DNA from: Dehalococcoidales bacterium
GTDB lineage: Bacteria; Chloroflexota; Dehalococcoidia; Dehalococcoidales; UBA2162
Length of the DNA stretch: 34,176 bases
Reading direction: 5' to 3'
NCBI GenBank assembly: GCA_020343555.1
Contig: CP070800.1
Span: forward strand, 1,599,337-1,633,512
Positions 1-8,564 of the stretch are shown here, piece by piece (the first letter of the stretch is position 1; every line of letters starts with the position of its first letter). Under the pieces are notes generated by a model. The model ran no database searches. It was not told the DNA's origin and saw only the letters and a program-made list of their open reading frames with translations. A program made the position numbers and the translations under genes.

Positions 1-26
1 GCTACACGAATAGGAAGGACTGCCAT
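1..26 (-). CDS. def: Probable peptide deformylase, first codons only (partial)
   Basis: Only the first eight full codons are inside the window. The minus strand reads ATG at 26-24, giving MAVLPIRV, preceded by a good Shine-Dalgarno (TGGAGG, complement of 31-36) at normal spacing. It lies 54 bases downstream of the priA stop on the same strand. The start resembles the N-terminus of bacterial peptide deformylases, and def commonly follows priA, but eight residues cannot prove a family. That a gene starts here is fairly secure because of the ribosome site and the operon position. The name is an inference. Confidence 0.45.
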
Positions 27-80
27 TAAACCTCCAGGGAATTGAGCTAACAATATGTGCTCTATGTATGATTGTAGCTT

Positions 81-2516
81 CTAGAGCCCTACCGGGTCAA
101 TGTCGATTGCCCAGCTTTGGGGTATCGGAATGTCCCCAAGAAATTCGGATAAATCTGATCCACGCAATACGATCTGCCAACGGTATCTGCCCCGAAGCCG
201 ATGAATAAATGCAGGTGCAGGGCCGATAATACTCATCCCTGATATTCCCCGCATATTAATTTCATTACTGATAAGCTGCTTCAACCTTTTGGCTTCCTTC
301 TCACAAGCATTATCATTACGATGCGAAAAAATCAGACTGGCAAGCTGGCTGAACGGCGGATAGCGTAATTGTCGTCTGTACTCAATTTCCTTATCGAAAA
401 GTCCCTGATAATCATGCCTGGCTGCCGCCTGGACAGCATAATGATCAGGTGAATAGGTCTGAATTATTACCTGACCGCCCAGAGGACCGCGTCCTGCCCT
501 ACCGGCAACTTGTGTGAGTAACTGGAAGGTCCTTTCACCCGTCCGAAAATCCGGAAGGTTCAAAGCGGTATCCGAACTTATTACGCCAACCAGCGTCACA
601 TGGGGGAGGTCGAGTCCCTTGGTTATAATCTGGGTACCTATCAATATGTCGGCTTCGTGACTCTTGAATTTCTCAAGAATCAGGCGATGTGAATCTCTTC
701 TTCCGGTCGTGTCGCTGTCCCACCTTAACAGTCGGGCTTCAGGAAAAGCGACTTTCGCTTCCTCTTCAAGTTTCTGGGTACCGACACCTAAAAACTTAAT
801 ACGTTTGCTGCCGCACTGTTGACAGGTCTCAGGTACTCTCGTTCGGTAATTACACCTGTGACAGACCAGCAGATCTTCATCAAGGTGATAGGTAAGGGGA
901 ACATCGCAGCGTCTACATCCCAGCACAAAACCGCAGTCACGACATTGAATATATGTCGCAGCACCCCGCCGGTTCAGGAAAAGCATAACCTGCTCATTAG
1001 CGGCTAGTGCCCTGCTAATGGCAGTGGACATCGACCGGCTGAACATACTGCGGTTGCCTGACTTTAGCTCATCACGCAAGTCGACTACTTCAACTTCGGG
1101 TAAAGGAGCATCTTCATAGGGAGTTACACGACCGGACAATTCGAGCAGCTGATAATCACCGTTTTTCGCGTGATAATATGATTCTATATCAGGAGTCGCA
1201 CTGCCCAGAATTACGGTCGCACTGTTTAGTTCAGCAAGTCTGATAGCCACATCCCTGGCATGGTAACGCGGATTATCCTGCTGCTTATAGGTCCATTCAT
1301 GTTCTTCGTCAAGGATTATCAGTCCCAAATCCGGCTGGGGAGCAAACACGGCGCTGCGAGGTCCGATAACCACATCCGCCTGACCATCTCTGATACGTCG
1401 CCATTCGTCATATCTCTCTCCAAGTGAAAGCTGGCTATGAAGTATGGCTACTCTGCCTGGAAAGCGTGAGGTGAATCGCTCAATAGTCTGGGGGGTTAAA
1501 GATATTTCCGGGACCAGGACTATTCCTCGTTTTCCCTGATTAATCGTTTCGGCTAAAGATTGCAGGTATATTTCGGTCTTTCCACTGCCAGTAACACCGT
1601 GAAGCAGGAAAATATCCGGTCGTAATTTGTTTATTCTCGAAAGGCTTTCACGAATGGTATTGAATGCTGCTTCCTGGTCTTTGGTCAGAGTAAGGGGAAA
1701 TGAAAGGTTAACCACATTCTCTGATAATGGATTCCGTCTAACCTCTACCTGCTCGACGCTCACGAGACCTTTATTAACAAGTGAATCCAGGGTCGACCTG
1801 GAACATCCGGTAATACGGAGAGCTTCCGAAACTAATATTGACTCTCCCCTTTCTATAAGTAACTCATACAAATCAGCCTGTTTACGGGTTCTTGCTATAT
1901 TCTGAAGTTCAGCAAGAACCTTACCGTTGTCCGTAGAGTCAAGTTTTAGCCTGATATGGGATTCATATTTCGGTCTCGCTTTAACAGGTTCAAGTTCATA
2001 TTCTCTGACTCCGTGTCCGTTTTTTACCAGCCATGATACCAGTCGTTGAGCAATTTTCTGACCGAAATGCTTTTCAAGGATTTTCAATGAAGTCCGCCCT
2101 TCCCTTAACAGATACTCAACAAATATCGCCTTGTCCGGCGTAAACGATGAAAGGTCGGAATTATCCGGAATTGTAGCCTTTACGAAGGTCACCGCTTTTC
2201 TCTCATAACCGGGCGGCAACATTAATGATACTGCGTCAAATAGAGGAGCAAGGTAATACCGGCTTATCCAGTAAGCCAACTCGATCTGATCCTGAGAAAG
2301 TACAGGTTCTGGATCCATGACACCCAGAACATCTCTGGTTTCTTCTACCGCGGGATATTCGGTCAACTCCATCACAACACCCTGGAGGAGTCGTTCACCG
2401 AATGGAATCCATACCGCATGACCTGCTCGTATGTTTAGATCCGGCGGTATGGAATAACTGAACGTTCTGCGTTGCGCAGCTGGGGAATTGACACTGACTT
2501 CAGCATATCTCATCAT
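81..2516 (-). CDS. priA: Primosomal protein N' / PriA replication-restart helicase
   Basis: 811 residues, a normal PriA length. PriA is a 3'-5' superfamily 2 helicase that recognises stalled forks and reloads the replicative helicase. The N-terminal 3' DNA-end-binding region is visible (FGERLLQGVVMEL near residue 40). Walker A is HGVTGSGKTE and Walker B is ILDEEHEW. A zinc-binding insert between the helicase lobes has paired cysteines (CRDCGFVLGCRRC, then CHRC and CQQC). The late helicase motif IGTQIITKGLDLPHVTLVGV is intact. Two adjacent ATG codons (2516 and 2513) follow a GGAG site; either could serve as start. It lies 23 bases after rplS and ahead of the probable def, so it is probably co-transcribed with trmD and rplS. 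Function is secure. Confidence 0.96.
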   Translation of the reverse strand: MMRYAEVSVNSPAAQRRTFSYSIPPDLNIRAGHAVWIPFGERLLQGVVMELTEYPAVEETRDVLGVMDPEPVLSQDQIELAYWISRYYLAPLFDAVSLMLPPGYERKAVTFVKATIPDNSDLSSFTPDKAIFVEYLLREGRTSLKILEKHFGQKIAQRLVSWLVKNGHGVREYELEPVKARPKYESHIRLKLDSTDNGKVLAELQNIARTRKQADLYELLIERGESILVSEALRITGCSRSTLDSLVNKGLVSVEQVEVRRNPLSENVVNLSFPLTLTKDQEAAFNTIRESLSRINKLRPDIFLLHGVTGSGKTEIYLQSLAETINQGKRGIVLVPEISLTPQTIERFTSRFPGRVAILHSQLSLGERYDEWRRIRDGQADVVIGPRSAVFAPQPDLGLIILDEEHEWTYKQQDNPRYHARDVAIRLAELNSATVILGSATPDIESYYHAKNGDYQLLELSGRVTPYEDAPLPEVEVVDLRDELKSGNRSMFSRSMSTAISRALAANEQVMLFLNRRGAATYIQCRDCGFVLGCRRCDVPLTYHLDEDLLVCHRCNYRTRVPETCQQCGSKRIKFLGVGTQKLEEEAKVAFPEARLLRWDSDTTGRRDSHRLILEKFKSHEADILIGTQIITKGLDLPHVTLVGVISSDTALNLPDFRTGERTFQLLTQVAGRAGRGPLGGQVIIQTYSPDHYAVQAAARHDYQGLFDKEIEYRRQLRYPPFSQLASLIFSHRNDNACEKEAKRLKQLISNEINMRGISGMSIIGPAPAFIHRLRGRYRWQIVLRGSDLSEFLGDIPIPQSWAIDIDPVGL

Positions 2517-2539
2517 TCACTCCGATGAGATAATCCTGA

Positions 2540-3274
2540 CTACTCTTTCTTTTCTTCCTGTTCCGGAGTTTCTTCCTCTTCCGCCACTGCTTCAACAACC
2601 TCTTCTTGTTCCATCACAGGTTCTTCAGCAACTTCGGAAACTGTTTCTGGCTCATCCTCAGATTCAGTGACTGTTTCGTCTAATGGCTCCGTTTCGGTTT
2701 CTGCTACAGGCTCTTCGGCTACTTCCTCTGCCGGTTCTTCACCAGTTTCCTCTACGGTAACCGGTTCAACCTCTGCTACTATTTCTTGTTCGCTGACAGT
2801 TTCTTCTTCAATTACAGGTTCCTGTTCAGCCTCGATAACAGGTTCTTCTTCAGCCTGCTGTTCTGCCTTCAGATGTGCCTTTTCTTCTTCTATCTTCCTT
2901 ATTCGTTCCTGCTCGCGTTCCAGTTCCTGCTGGGTCATTCGCCTTTCTCGCAGGCGTGCTGTCTTGGCACTAAGTCCGCGAAGGTAGTACAATTTAGCCC
3001 GACGCTTTTTACCACGTCGAACGAGTTCTACTTTCTCGACACGCGGTGAATAAAATGGGAATGTACGTTCTACGCCAACACCATATGCAACGCGTCGCAC
3101 CGTAAAGGACGAACTGATTCCACGACGTCGTATTCTTATTACTACTCCCTGAAATACTTGGATACGTTCTTTATCACCTTCGACAATCTTACAACTTACT
3201 TTGACCGTATCTCCCGAGGTAATTTCAGGGATATTGGGATTTGGTTTTACTTCAACAACTGATTCCATATTCAT
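2540..3274 (-). CDS. rplS: 50S ribosomal protein L19 with long acidic C-terminal extension
   Basis: L19 sits at the 30S-50S interface. The first roughly 110 residues are a standard L19 ([41 protein letters not shown]). A basic/charged helix ([20 protein letters not shown]) follows, then about 100 residues dominated by Glu with Val, Pro, Thr and Ala in loose EEPV-like units, ending EEKKE. Bacterial L19 is usually about 115-120 residues, so this protein is about twice normal size. The frame can be opened to 3301, but the GGAGAGG ribosome site would then lie inside the gene; ATG 3274 is preferred (244 residues), with ATG 3268 an alternative. It follows trmD, the usual neighbour. Identity of the core is secure; the tail's role is unknown. 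Confidence 0.95.
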   Translation of the reverse strand: MNMESVVEVKPNPNIPEITSGDTVKVSCKIVEGDKERIQVFQGVVIRIRRRGISSSFTVRRVAYGVGVERTFPFYSPRVEKVELVRRGKKRRAKLYYLRGLSAKTARLRERRMTQQELEREQERIRKIEEEKAHLKAEQQAEEEPVIEAEQEPVIEEETVSEQEIVAEVEPVTVEETGEEPAEEVAEEPVAETETEPLDETVTESEDEPETVSEVAEEPVMEQEEVVEAVAEEEETPEQEEKKE

Positions 3275-3307
3275 AATATAATTTACCTCTCCGCATACCA
3301 TTATATA

Positions 3308-4063
3308 TTAATCTGTAGATTTGCGTAACCCCTCAGCCTGTTGTATTTCTTCAGGGGTCAACTCTGCATGGCTTAACAGGTCCGGTCGACGGAGTGCTGT
3401 TCGAGATATAGCCTGTTCCCGGCGCCATCTGGCTATCTCCCCGTGATTACCTGATAGTAGAATTTCCGGCACTTTCCATCCTCGATATTCAGGCGGTCTG
3501 GTATATTGCGGATATTCGAGTAAACCCGAATTATACGATTCTTCTATTTGAGACTCCTCCGAACCGAGTACATCCGGTACCAGTCTTACAACCGCATCAG
3601 CAACTACCATAGCCGCCGTTTCTCCACCACTCAGTACATAATCTCCTATGCTGATCTCGTCATTTACCAGGTATTTTCGTACTCGTTCATCAACTCCTTC
3701 ATAATGACCGCATATAAAAATCAAGTGACTATGTTTTGATAACTCTGCGGCTATTTCCTGTGAAAACTTTCTGCCCTGTGGCGTGAGTAGGATTACCTTA
3801 GCTTCTTCCATATTATTATGGTAGCTGTATGTTTCATCGAGTATATCCTGTACCGCCTCAAATATCGGTTCAGGTTTCAATACCATACCGGCTCCGCCGC
3901 CATATGGATAATCGTCAACCGTACGGTGTTTGTCATGAGTATAATCACGTATATTTCGCACAACTACATTCACAATATCGCGTTCGCCGGCTCTTTTAAA
4001 AATAGCCGTATCCAGTATACTTTCAAACATTTCAGGGAACAGCGTTAAGATATCAATTCTCAT
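3308..4063 (-). CDS. trmD: tRNA (guanine37-N1)-methyltransferase TrmD
   Basis: 251 residues, typical for TrmD, which methylates G37 next to the anticodon and prevents +1 frameshifting. The start [13 protein letters not shown], the [12 protein letters not shown] loop, the SAM-binding SPOUT knot ([25 protein letters not shown]) and the C-terminal RPDLL segment are all present. It is first in a minus-strand run trmD-rplS-priA-(def). The rpsP and rimM genes that often precede trmD are not here. No clear Shine-Dalgarno precedes ATG 4063; a TAAAAT-like box about 12 bases upstream and a 10-base palindrome at 4082-4091 are the only signals seen. The short leader may mean weak or SD-independent initiation. 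Confidence 0.96.
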   Translation of the reverse strand: MRIDILTLFPEMFESILDTAIFKRAGERDIVNVVVRNIRDYTHDKHRTVDDYPYGGGAGMVLKPEPIFEAVQDILDETYSYHNNMEEAKVILLTPQGRKFSQEIAAELSKHSHLIFICGHYEGVDERVRKYLVNDEISIGDYVLSGGETAAMVVADAVVRLVPDVLGSEESQIEESYNSGLLEYPQYTRPPEYRGWKVPEILLSGNHGEIARWRREQAISRTALRRPDLLSHAELTPEEIQQAEGLRKSTD

Positions 4064-4267
4064 TATTCTGAAAATATTTTAACACATGTGTATTAAATCC
4101 AAAAAGTTCCCCACTATTCCCCCTGAAGGAAGAAAAAACCTTGCTTTTTCCCTTCGATAATAGCCGATTTTCGCTATTTTCCAACCATTAAACAGGTGAA
4201 ATTACGCTTAAATATCATTTTTATGTTAAATTTTCCATAATTTTTATAAAATTTATGTAAAAAGGGG

Positions 4268-4296
4268 TTGACAAAATAAAATAATGGGTGCAAAAT
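4268..4296 (+). promoter_or_regulatory. Putative sigma-A promoter of mraZ
   Basis: A perfect -35 TTGACA (4268-4273), a 17-base spacer and a weak -10 CAAAAT (4291-4296) predict transcription start near 4303, about 58 bases before mraZ. The weak -10 lies inside the MraZ repeat array, which fits a promoter whose output is set by a bound regulator. The rest of the 297-base trmD-mraZ spacer is AT-rich, with small imperfect inverted repeats around 4123-4181 and no gene. Confidence 0.6.
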
Positions 4297-4329
4297 GGTA
4301 GATATTGGAAAAAAAGGGTAGATTGTGGT
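4285..4329 (+). promoter_or_regulatory. Phased repeat array, putative MraZ operator
   Basis: GG-centred repeats begin at 4285 (TGGG), 4296 (TGGT), 4306 (TGGA), 4316 (GGGT) and 4326 (TGGT), spaced 11, 10, 10 and 10 bases, so all face one side of the helix. Known MraZ sites are TGGGN units repeated every 10 bases upstream of mraZ, so position and period agree. The array covers the -10 and likely transcription start, which points to autorepression. Two 20-base units (4296-4315 and 4316-4335) agree at 15 positions. Confidence 0.65.
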
Positions 4330-4360
4330 AAGAAATAGATAGACCCCAAAAGGCAATAAT

Positions 4361-4786
4361 ATGTTTTTAGGTGAGTTCGAATACAAAATAGATGAAAAAG
4401 GTCGGGTACCGATTCCGCCTAAATTCCGCAGGGACCTGAAAGATGGCGTGGTTCTGGCCGCAGGACCTGAAAAATGTATTATTGCCTATTCGATACCGGA
4501 ATGGAATAAACTGGCAGACTCACTTACCAGCGGTACTGTTGCTGCAAGTAAATTAAGGAGACTTAACAGGGCTTTCTTTGCTACTGCCTTTAGTTTAGCA
4601 ATTGATAATCAGGGAAGAATTGCCCTGCCAGTCCCATTGCGCGAGTATGCAGGAATCGAAGACGAATTAATAGTTGCAGGAGTAAACACTTATCTCGAGC
4701 TGTGGAATAAGGAGCAGTGGGAAGCAGAAAAATCTATTAGCCAGGAACAAGCCTGGCAAATCATAGAAAGTATGGAACGACATTAG
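4361..4786 (+). CDS. mraZ: Transcriptional regulator MraZ
   Basis: 141 residues. MraZ is a DNA-binding regulator with two AbrB-like (SpoVT-type) half-domains; it forms rings of eight to twelve subunits that grip repeated DNA boxes and control the division cluster. The start [20 protein letters not shown] and the second half-domain [18 protein letters not shown] carry the duplicated DxxGRxxxP signature. It is first in a plus-strand cluster mraZ-rsmH-ftsA-ftsZ. The matching DNA repeat array lies immediately upstream, so self-control is likely. The Shine-Dalgarno is weak (AAAAGG). Its stop shares a base with the rsmH GTG start (TAGTG). Confidence 0.96.
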   Translation: MFLGEFEYKIDEKGRVPIPPKFRRDLKDGVVLAAGPEKCIIAYSIPEWNKLADSLTSGTVAASKLRRLNRAFFATAFSLAIDNQGRIALPVPLREYAGIEDELIVAGVNTYLELWNKEQWEAEKSISQEQAWQIIESMERH

Positions 4787-5859
4787 TGAGTTTACAAATG
4801 ATGTCACCTGCTCATGTCCCGGTTCTAACTGAAGAGGTAATTCAGGCACTCGCCGTACAGCCAGGCGGTCGATACATCGACTGCACCGTGGGAGGTGGAG
4901 GTCACGCTGCCGCTATACTCGAACACATTTCTCCGGGCGGTCAACTGCTGGGAATCGACGCAGATCCTGAAGCTATAAGATCGGCAAGCCAGAGGCTTAA
5001 CAAGTTTGATGACTCGATATTGCTTGTCAACGATAATTTTGTCAACCTTAAATCTATCTGTTATAAAAATGATTTTGTTCCTGTTCATGGAATCCTCTTC
5101 GATCTAGGATTATCTTCTCTTCAGCTTGACAGTGATGAAAGAGGTTTTAGTTTCCAACACAAAGCTCCGCTCGATATGCGGTTTAACCCGAATCAGGAAA
5201 TAACCGCATCCGATATCGTTAATGACTACTCTGAAGAAGAACTCGCCCGTCTAATTTGGACGTATGGCGAAGAGACTGCAGCACGGCGAATAGCCAGGAC
5301 TATCGTACGGGAACGCCCAATAAAAACCACGGTTGAACTGGCAAGAATAGTTGAACAGGGAGTTGGAAAAAGGCAACGTAGAATACATCCGGCAACGAAA
5401 ACTTTCCAGGCCATACGTATAGCTGTAAACAAGGAACTCGATCATCTTGAATCAGCCTTGAAACAAGCTATGGACCTATTGGGATACCAAGGGAGACTGG
5501 TTGTAATCAGTTACCATTCACTTGAAGACCGCGTAGTTAAACAATATATGCAACAGGAATCAAAGAATTGTATATGTCCTCCCGAAATACCGATTTGTAC
5601 CTGTGAACATACTGCCAGTTTAAGGCAGATTAATAAAAGGATCATCGCACCCTCACCTGAAGAGATAAAGAGAAATCCGAGATCTCGCAGTGCCAGGATG
5701 AGAGCAGCCGAACACATAATACCGCATGAAGAACGCTACAACATAATTGAGGAACTACGTTCTGCAGCAGAAATCCAGTCCAATGCAAATGTCTGGAGGC
5801 GCCCTGCCCTTCTAAAGAAACTCAGGCAAACATACGCGGTGTTATCGATACTAAATTAA
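4786..5859 (+). CDS. rsmH: 16S rRNA (cytosine1402-N4)-methyltransferase RsmH
   Basis: RsmH (MraW) methylates C1402 N4 in the 30S decoding centre using SAM. Seen here: [13 protein letters not shown] at the start, the SAM loop [14 protein letters not shown] (about 32-45), [35 protein letters not shown], and the C-terminal [11 protein letters not shown] near residue 300. The protein is 357 residues against about 310 usual; a basic tail of some 45 residues follows the family core. Start is a GTG overlapping the mraZ stop; ATG codons at 4798 and 4801 in frame are alternatives. In typical dcw clusters ftsL and murein genes follow, but none do here. Confidence 0.96.
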   Translation: MSLQMMSPAHVPVLTEEVIQALAVQPGGRYIDCTVGGGGHAAAILEHISPGGQLLGIDADPEAIRSASQRLNKFDDSILLVNDNFVNLKSICYKNDFVPVHGILFDLGLSSLQLDSDERGFSFQHKAPLDMRFNPNQEITASDIVNDYSEEELARLIWTYGEETAARRIARTIVRERPIKTTVELARIVEQGVGKRQRRIHPATKTFQAIRIAVNKELDHLESALKQAMDLLGYQGRLVVISYHSLEDRVVKQYMQQESKNCICPPEIPICTCEHTASLRQINKRIIAPSPEEIKRNPRSRSARMRAAEHIIPHEERYNIIEELRSAAEIQSNANVWRRPALLKKLRQTYAVLSILN

Positions 5860-5870
5860 AAAGAAATGTA

Positions 5871-5898
5871 TTGACGCTATAAAAGGGGGTAATCAAAT
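5871..5898 (+). promoter_or_regulatory. Possible promoter of ftsA-ftsZ
   Basis: TTGACG (5871-5876), a 16-base spacer and TCAAAT (5893-5898) lie in the 94-base gap after rsmH. If used, they give a leader of about 50 bases ending in the very strong AAGGAGGGGG ribosome site at 5940-5949. The match is moderate and the gene pair may instead be read through from mraZ. Confidence 0.35.
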
Positions 5899-5953
5899 GT
5901 GAACGCTTATCCAGCACAAGACAAGCAAAATCTATATAAGAAGGAGGGGGTAA

Positions 5954-7168
5954 ATGAGCAAGCGGAACACAATAGTCTCAATTGATGTTGGCACAACCAA
6001 GATATGTACGACTATTGCAGAAGTAAATGACGCAAATAAACTTCAGGTAGCCGGTGTAGGTATCTCACCGTCGAATGGTCTGCATAAAGGACTTGTGGTC
6101 AACATCAACGACGCGAAAGAAGCGATCCGCGAATCAGTGAGGAAAGCAGAGCAATCAAGTGGATATAAGGTAGAATCAGCATATGTAGGTGTTACGGGCA
6201 GGCACGTAACTTCATTGAATAACCAGGGAGTGGTCGCCATAACCCGGGATGACCGTCTGGTGCGACCGGATGACCTGAAGCGAGTGCTCCAGAACGCCCA
6301 AAACATCAAGGTACCCAGTGACAGAAAGCTGCTACACATAATTCCAAGACATTATGCAGTTGACGGTCAAGCCGGAGTAAAGAATCCCGTAGGTATGCAC
6401 GGCTTCCGACTGGACGTGGAAACTCACGTTATTACGGCAGCGGTTGCATCGATACAAAATATGACCAAATGTATACGAGGTTTAGGAATCGACATTGATG
6501 ACCTTATACTCGAACCTCTTGCCAGCGGTGAATCCGTATTGACTCCGGATGAGAAACAGGTAGGCGTCGCTCTGGCCGATATTGGTGGCGGCACTACGGA
6601 TGTAGCAATCTTCAAAGATGGCAGTATCTGGCACACTGCTATACTTCCCGTTGCCGGGTACCAGCTTACCAGAGATGTAGCTATCGGTCTTGGACTTCCA
6701 TTCGAAGTAGCTGAAGAAATGAAAAAGAGGTATGGCAGCTTATTGCCGGTCTATGAAGGCCAGGCAGAGAAAAATGAAACAGCAACAAACGGGCATGGTA
6801 TCTCATATCAGGATCTCTCGGAAATTGTAAGAGCCCGTGTTGAAGAAATCCTGAGACTCATAGTGCTTGAGTTACCACGCTCTGATTATGAATCACTGAT
6901 TCCCGCCGGGTTGATACTCACCGGCGGCAGTTCAAACCTACCAGGAATAGACATGCTGGGACGCGATATCATGAGACTTCCGGTGAGAGTTGGGAGTCCA
7001 ATGAATGTACCCGGAATCAGCGATACCCTTTGTGATCCGGCGTACGCAACCAGTGTAGGTCTATTACTGTGGGGAGCAAAAAACAAGAGACAACAGAACT
7101 GGAAGCCTTTGGGATTTAACCTGGGCTTGCGGAAACTGGTAACCCAATTAAAAAGTTTGTTCGGTTAA
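5954..7168 (+). CDS. ftsA: Cell division protein FtsA
   Basis: 404 residues, normal for FtsA, the actin-like protein that tethers FtsZ filaments to the membrane. The actin-fold phosphate-1 loop is SIDVGTTKI (about 9-17), the FtsA-specific 1C subdomain includes KGLVVNI and MHGFRLDVETHVI, phosphate-2 is ADIGGGTTDV (about 208-217), and the adenosine motif is LTGGSSNLPGI (about 322). The C-terminus RKLVTQLKSLFG is a short amphipathic helix of the type that inserts FtsA into the membrane. A strong AAGGAGGGGG site precedes the ATG. The gene is followed directly by ftsZ. Presence of FtsA with no wall-synthesis partners nearby is notable. Confidence 0.95.
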   Translation: MSKRNTIVSIDVGTTKICTTIAEVNDANKLQVAGVGISPSNGLHKGLVVNINDAKEAIRESVRKAEQSSGYKVESAYVGVTGRHVTSLNNQGVVAITRDDRLVRPDDLKRVLQNAQNIKVPSDRKLLHIIPRHYAVDGQAGVKNPVGMHGFRLDVETHVITAAVASIQNMTKCIRGLGIDIDDLILEPLASGESVLTPDEKQVGVALADIGGGTTDVAIFKDGSIWHTAILPVAGYQLTRDVAIGLGLPFEVAEEMKKRYGSLLPVYEGQAEKNETATNGHGISYQDLSEIVRARVEEILRLIVLELPRSDYESLIPAGLILTGGSSNLPGIDMLGRDIMRLPVRVGSPMNVPGISDTLCDPAYATSVGLLLWGAKNKRQQNWKPLGFNLGLRKLVTQLKSLFG

Positions 7169-7218
7169 TTGATTACCTACCATTTTGATTAATAATGGAT
7201 TGAATTAAGGAGGAGGAG

Positions 7219-8346
7219 ATGGCTAAATCAAGTTTCACACTAAATCCAGCAACGATTAAGGTTATCGGTCTGGGCGGTGGTGGATGCAACGCAGTAACTC
7301 GAATGGTCCAGGAAAATATCCAGGGCGTTGAATTTATAGCAATGAACACTGATGCTCAGGCGATGGCCCTTACAGAAGCTCCGACCCGTGTCCAACTAGG
7401 AGAACGGTTAACAAAAGGACTCGGTGTTGGTGGCGATCACAATCTCGGTCAAAAAGCAGCAGAAGAAAGCCGCGATGATCTCAAAGGTGTTGTTACCGGA
7501 GCTGATATGGTATTTATCACTGCCGGCATGGGTGGCGGTACCGGTACCGGTGCTGCTCCCGTGGTTGCTGAAATCGCTAAACAGAGCGGAGCCCTGACGA
7601 TAGCTGTTGTGACCAAACCTTTCAGTTTCGAAGGGCAAAACAGGACTGCCGTTGCGGAAGATGGCATCAATGATCTAATTGACACAGTAGATACTCTCAT
7701 CATAATTCCGAACGATCGGCTACTTGACCTCTGTGACCAGAAAACCGGAGTAGACACTGCGTTCAAGATGGCAGATGACGTACTCAGACACGGTGTTCAG
7801 GCAATTTCCGACGTGATCACGGTTCCTGGCGTTATTAACCTCGATTTCGCCGACGTTAACAAAGTTATGAAAGATTCCGGACCGGCATGGATGTCCATGG
7901 GCAGTGGTACGGGCCAGAATCGGGCTGTCGATGCCGCCAAACAAGCACTGGCAAGTCCGCTTCTTGATTCGTCAGCCGGCGGTGCTAAAGGCGTCCTGTT
8001 CAACATCGTCGGAGACAGTAGCCTTACTTTGTTCGAAGTAAACGAAGCAGCCGAGGTTATCAAGCAGGCAGTAGATCCCGAAGCTAACATTATCTTTGGT
8101 GTAGCACACGATGCCGATATGGAAAACGAAATCAAGATAACACTAATTGCTACAGGATTTCTGGCTAAAGACACTATGGTCGATATTAGTAAAGATCAAG
8201 AAATGCAGGAATTCCTGACGAACCTAAAGACCCGAGAAGACGAACTCGACGTTCCTTCATTCCTCCGTCGTCCTCTCTTCGGTCACCGTCGTTCTACCGG
8301 ATCACCTGCTTATAGGATAGAAAAGACTATATCGCATACAAATTAG
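7219..8346 (+). CDS. ftsZ: Cell division GTPase FtsZ
   Basis: 375 residues. FtsZ is the tubulin-like GTPase that forms the division ring. GGGGCN (19-24), the tubulin signature GGGTGTG (105-111) and the T7 catalytic loop NLDFADVNKV (about 207-216) are intact. The conserved C-terminal FtsA-binding peptide is present as ELDVPSFLRR (about 341), but almost no disordered linker separates it from the core, and a further 20-odd residues follow it, whereas the peptide usually ends the protein. A textbook AAGGAGGAGG ribosome site (7207-7216) drives high expression. Spacing to ftsA is 50 bases. Confidence 0.97.
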   Translation: MAKSSFTLNPATIKVIGLGGGGCNAVTRMVQENIQGVEFIAMNTDAQAMALTEAPTRVQLGERLTKGLGVGGDHNLGQKAAEESRDDLKGVVTGADMVFITAGMGGGTGTGAAPVVAEIAKQSGALTIAVVTKPFSFEGQNRTAVAEDGINDLIDTVDTLIIIPNDRLLDLCDQKTGVDTAFKMADDVLRHGVQAISDVITVPGVINLDFADVNKVMKDSGPAWMSMGSGTGQNRAVDAAKQALASPLLDSSAGGAKGVLFNIVGDSSLTLFEVNEAAEVIKQAVDPEANIIFGVAHDADMENEIKITLIATGFLAKDTMVDISKDQEMQEFLTNLKTREDELDVPSFLRRPLFGHRRSTGSPAYRIEKTISHTN

Positions 8347-8407
8347 CAGGGATACCTGAATACAAAAATTAAATATGTTTCTTAAAAAGGGTGGGTTAGT
8401 TAGCAGT

Positions 8408-8454
8408 ATATGGCTGTAAGCTAAGACTCGATATTCTACTGGTACAGCCAGTAT
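8408..8454 (+). other. Stem-loop downstream of ftsZ
   Basis: TGGCTGTA (8411-8418) pairs exactly with TACAGCCA (8443-8450), and ATA (8408-8410) pairs with TAT (8452-8454) across one bulged base, leaving a 24-base loop. No T-run follows, so it is not a standard terminator. It could stabilise the ftsZ mRNA 3' end or be part of a small RNA. Confidence 0.4.
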
Positions 8455-8501
8455 CCCCTTCACGATGGGTTTATGCTGTTTAAATGAATCTTGAAATTCC
8501 C

Positions 8502-8513
8502 GGGAGTACTCCC
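8502..8513. repeat. 12-base perfect palindrome GGGAGTACTCCC
   Basis: A perfect palindrome whose GAGTACTC core recurs at 8544-8551. The centres are exactly 40 bases apart, close to four helical turns, as expected for paired binding of a dimeric regulator. No known binding site is recognised. Confidence 0.6.
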
Positions 8514-8542
8514 TAACTTGAATTATCCGGTTAACTCGTGAT

Positions 8543-8552
8543 TGAGTACTCA
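8543..8552. repeat. 10-base palindrome TGAGTACTCA, second copy of the core
   Basis: Shares the 8-base core GAGTACTC with the palindrome at 8502-8513. It lies just before the terminator at 8565-8630. Confidence 0.55.
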
Positions 8553-8564
8553 CCCCCCTTTATC

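Noticed and set aside
2667..2987. 106-residue Ser-rich frame opposite the L19 tail
   Set aside because: It is the complement of the Glu-rich repeats of L19; the low complexity explains the open frame.
4174..4386. 70-residue minus-strand frame across the mraZ promoter
   Set aside because: AT-rich, Phe/Tyr/Lys-heavy translation without a domain; it covers a promoter and operator and the start of mraZ, so it is chance.
8390..8520. Possible tRNA or cobalamin riboswitch upstream of nrdR-nrdJ
   Set aside because: No cloverleaf, no GTTC-type T-loop and no GCCACTG B12 box; regulation is better explained by the NrdR box.
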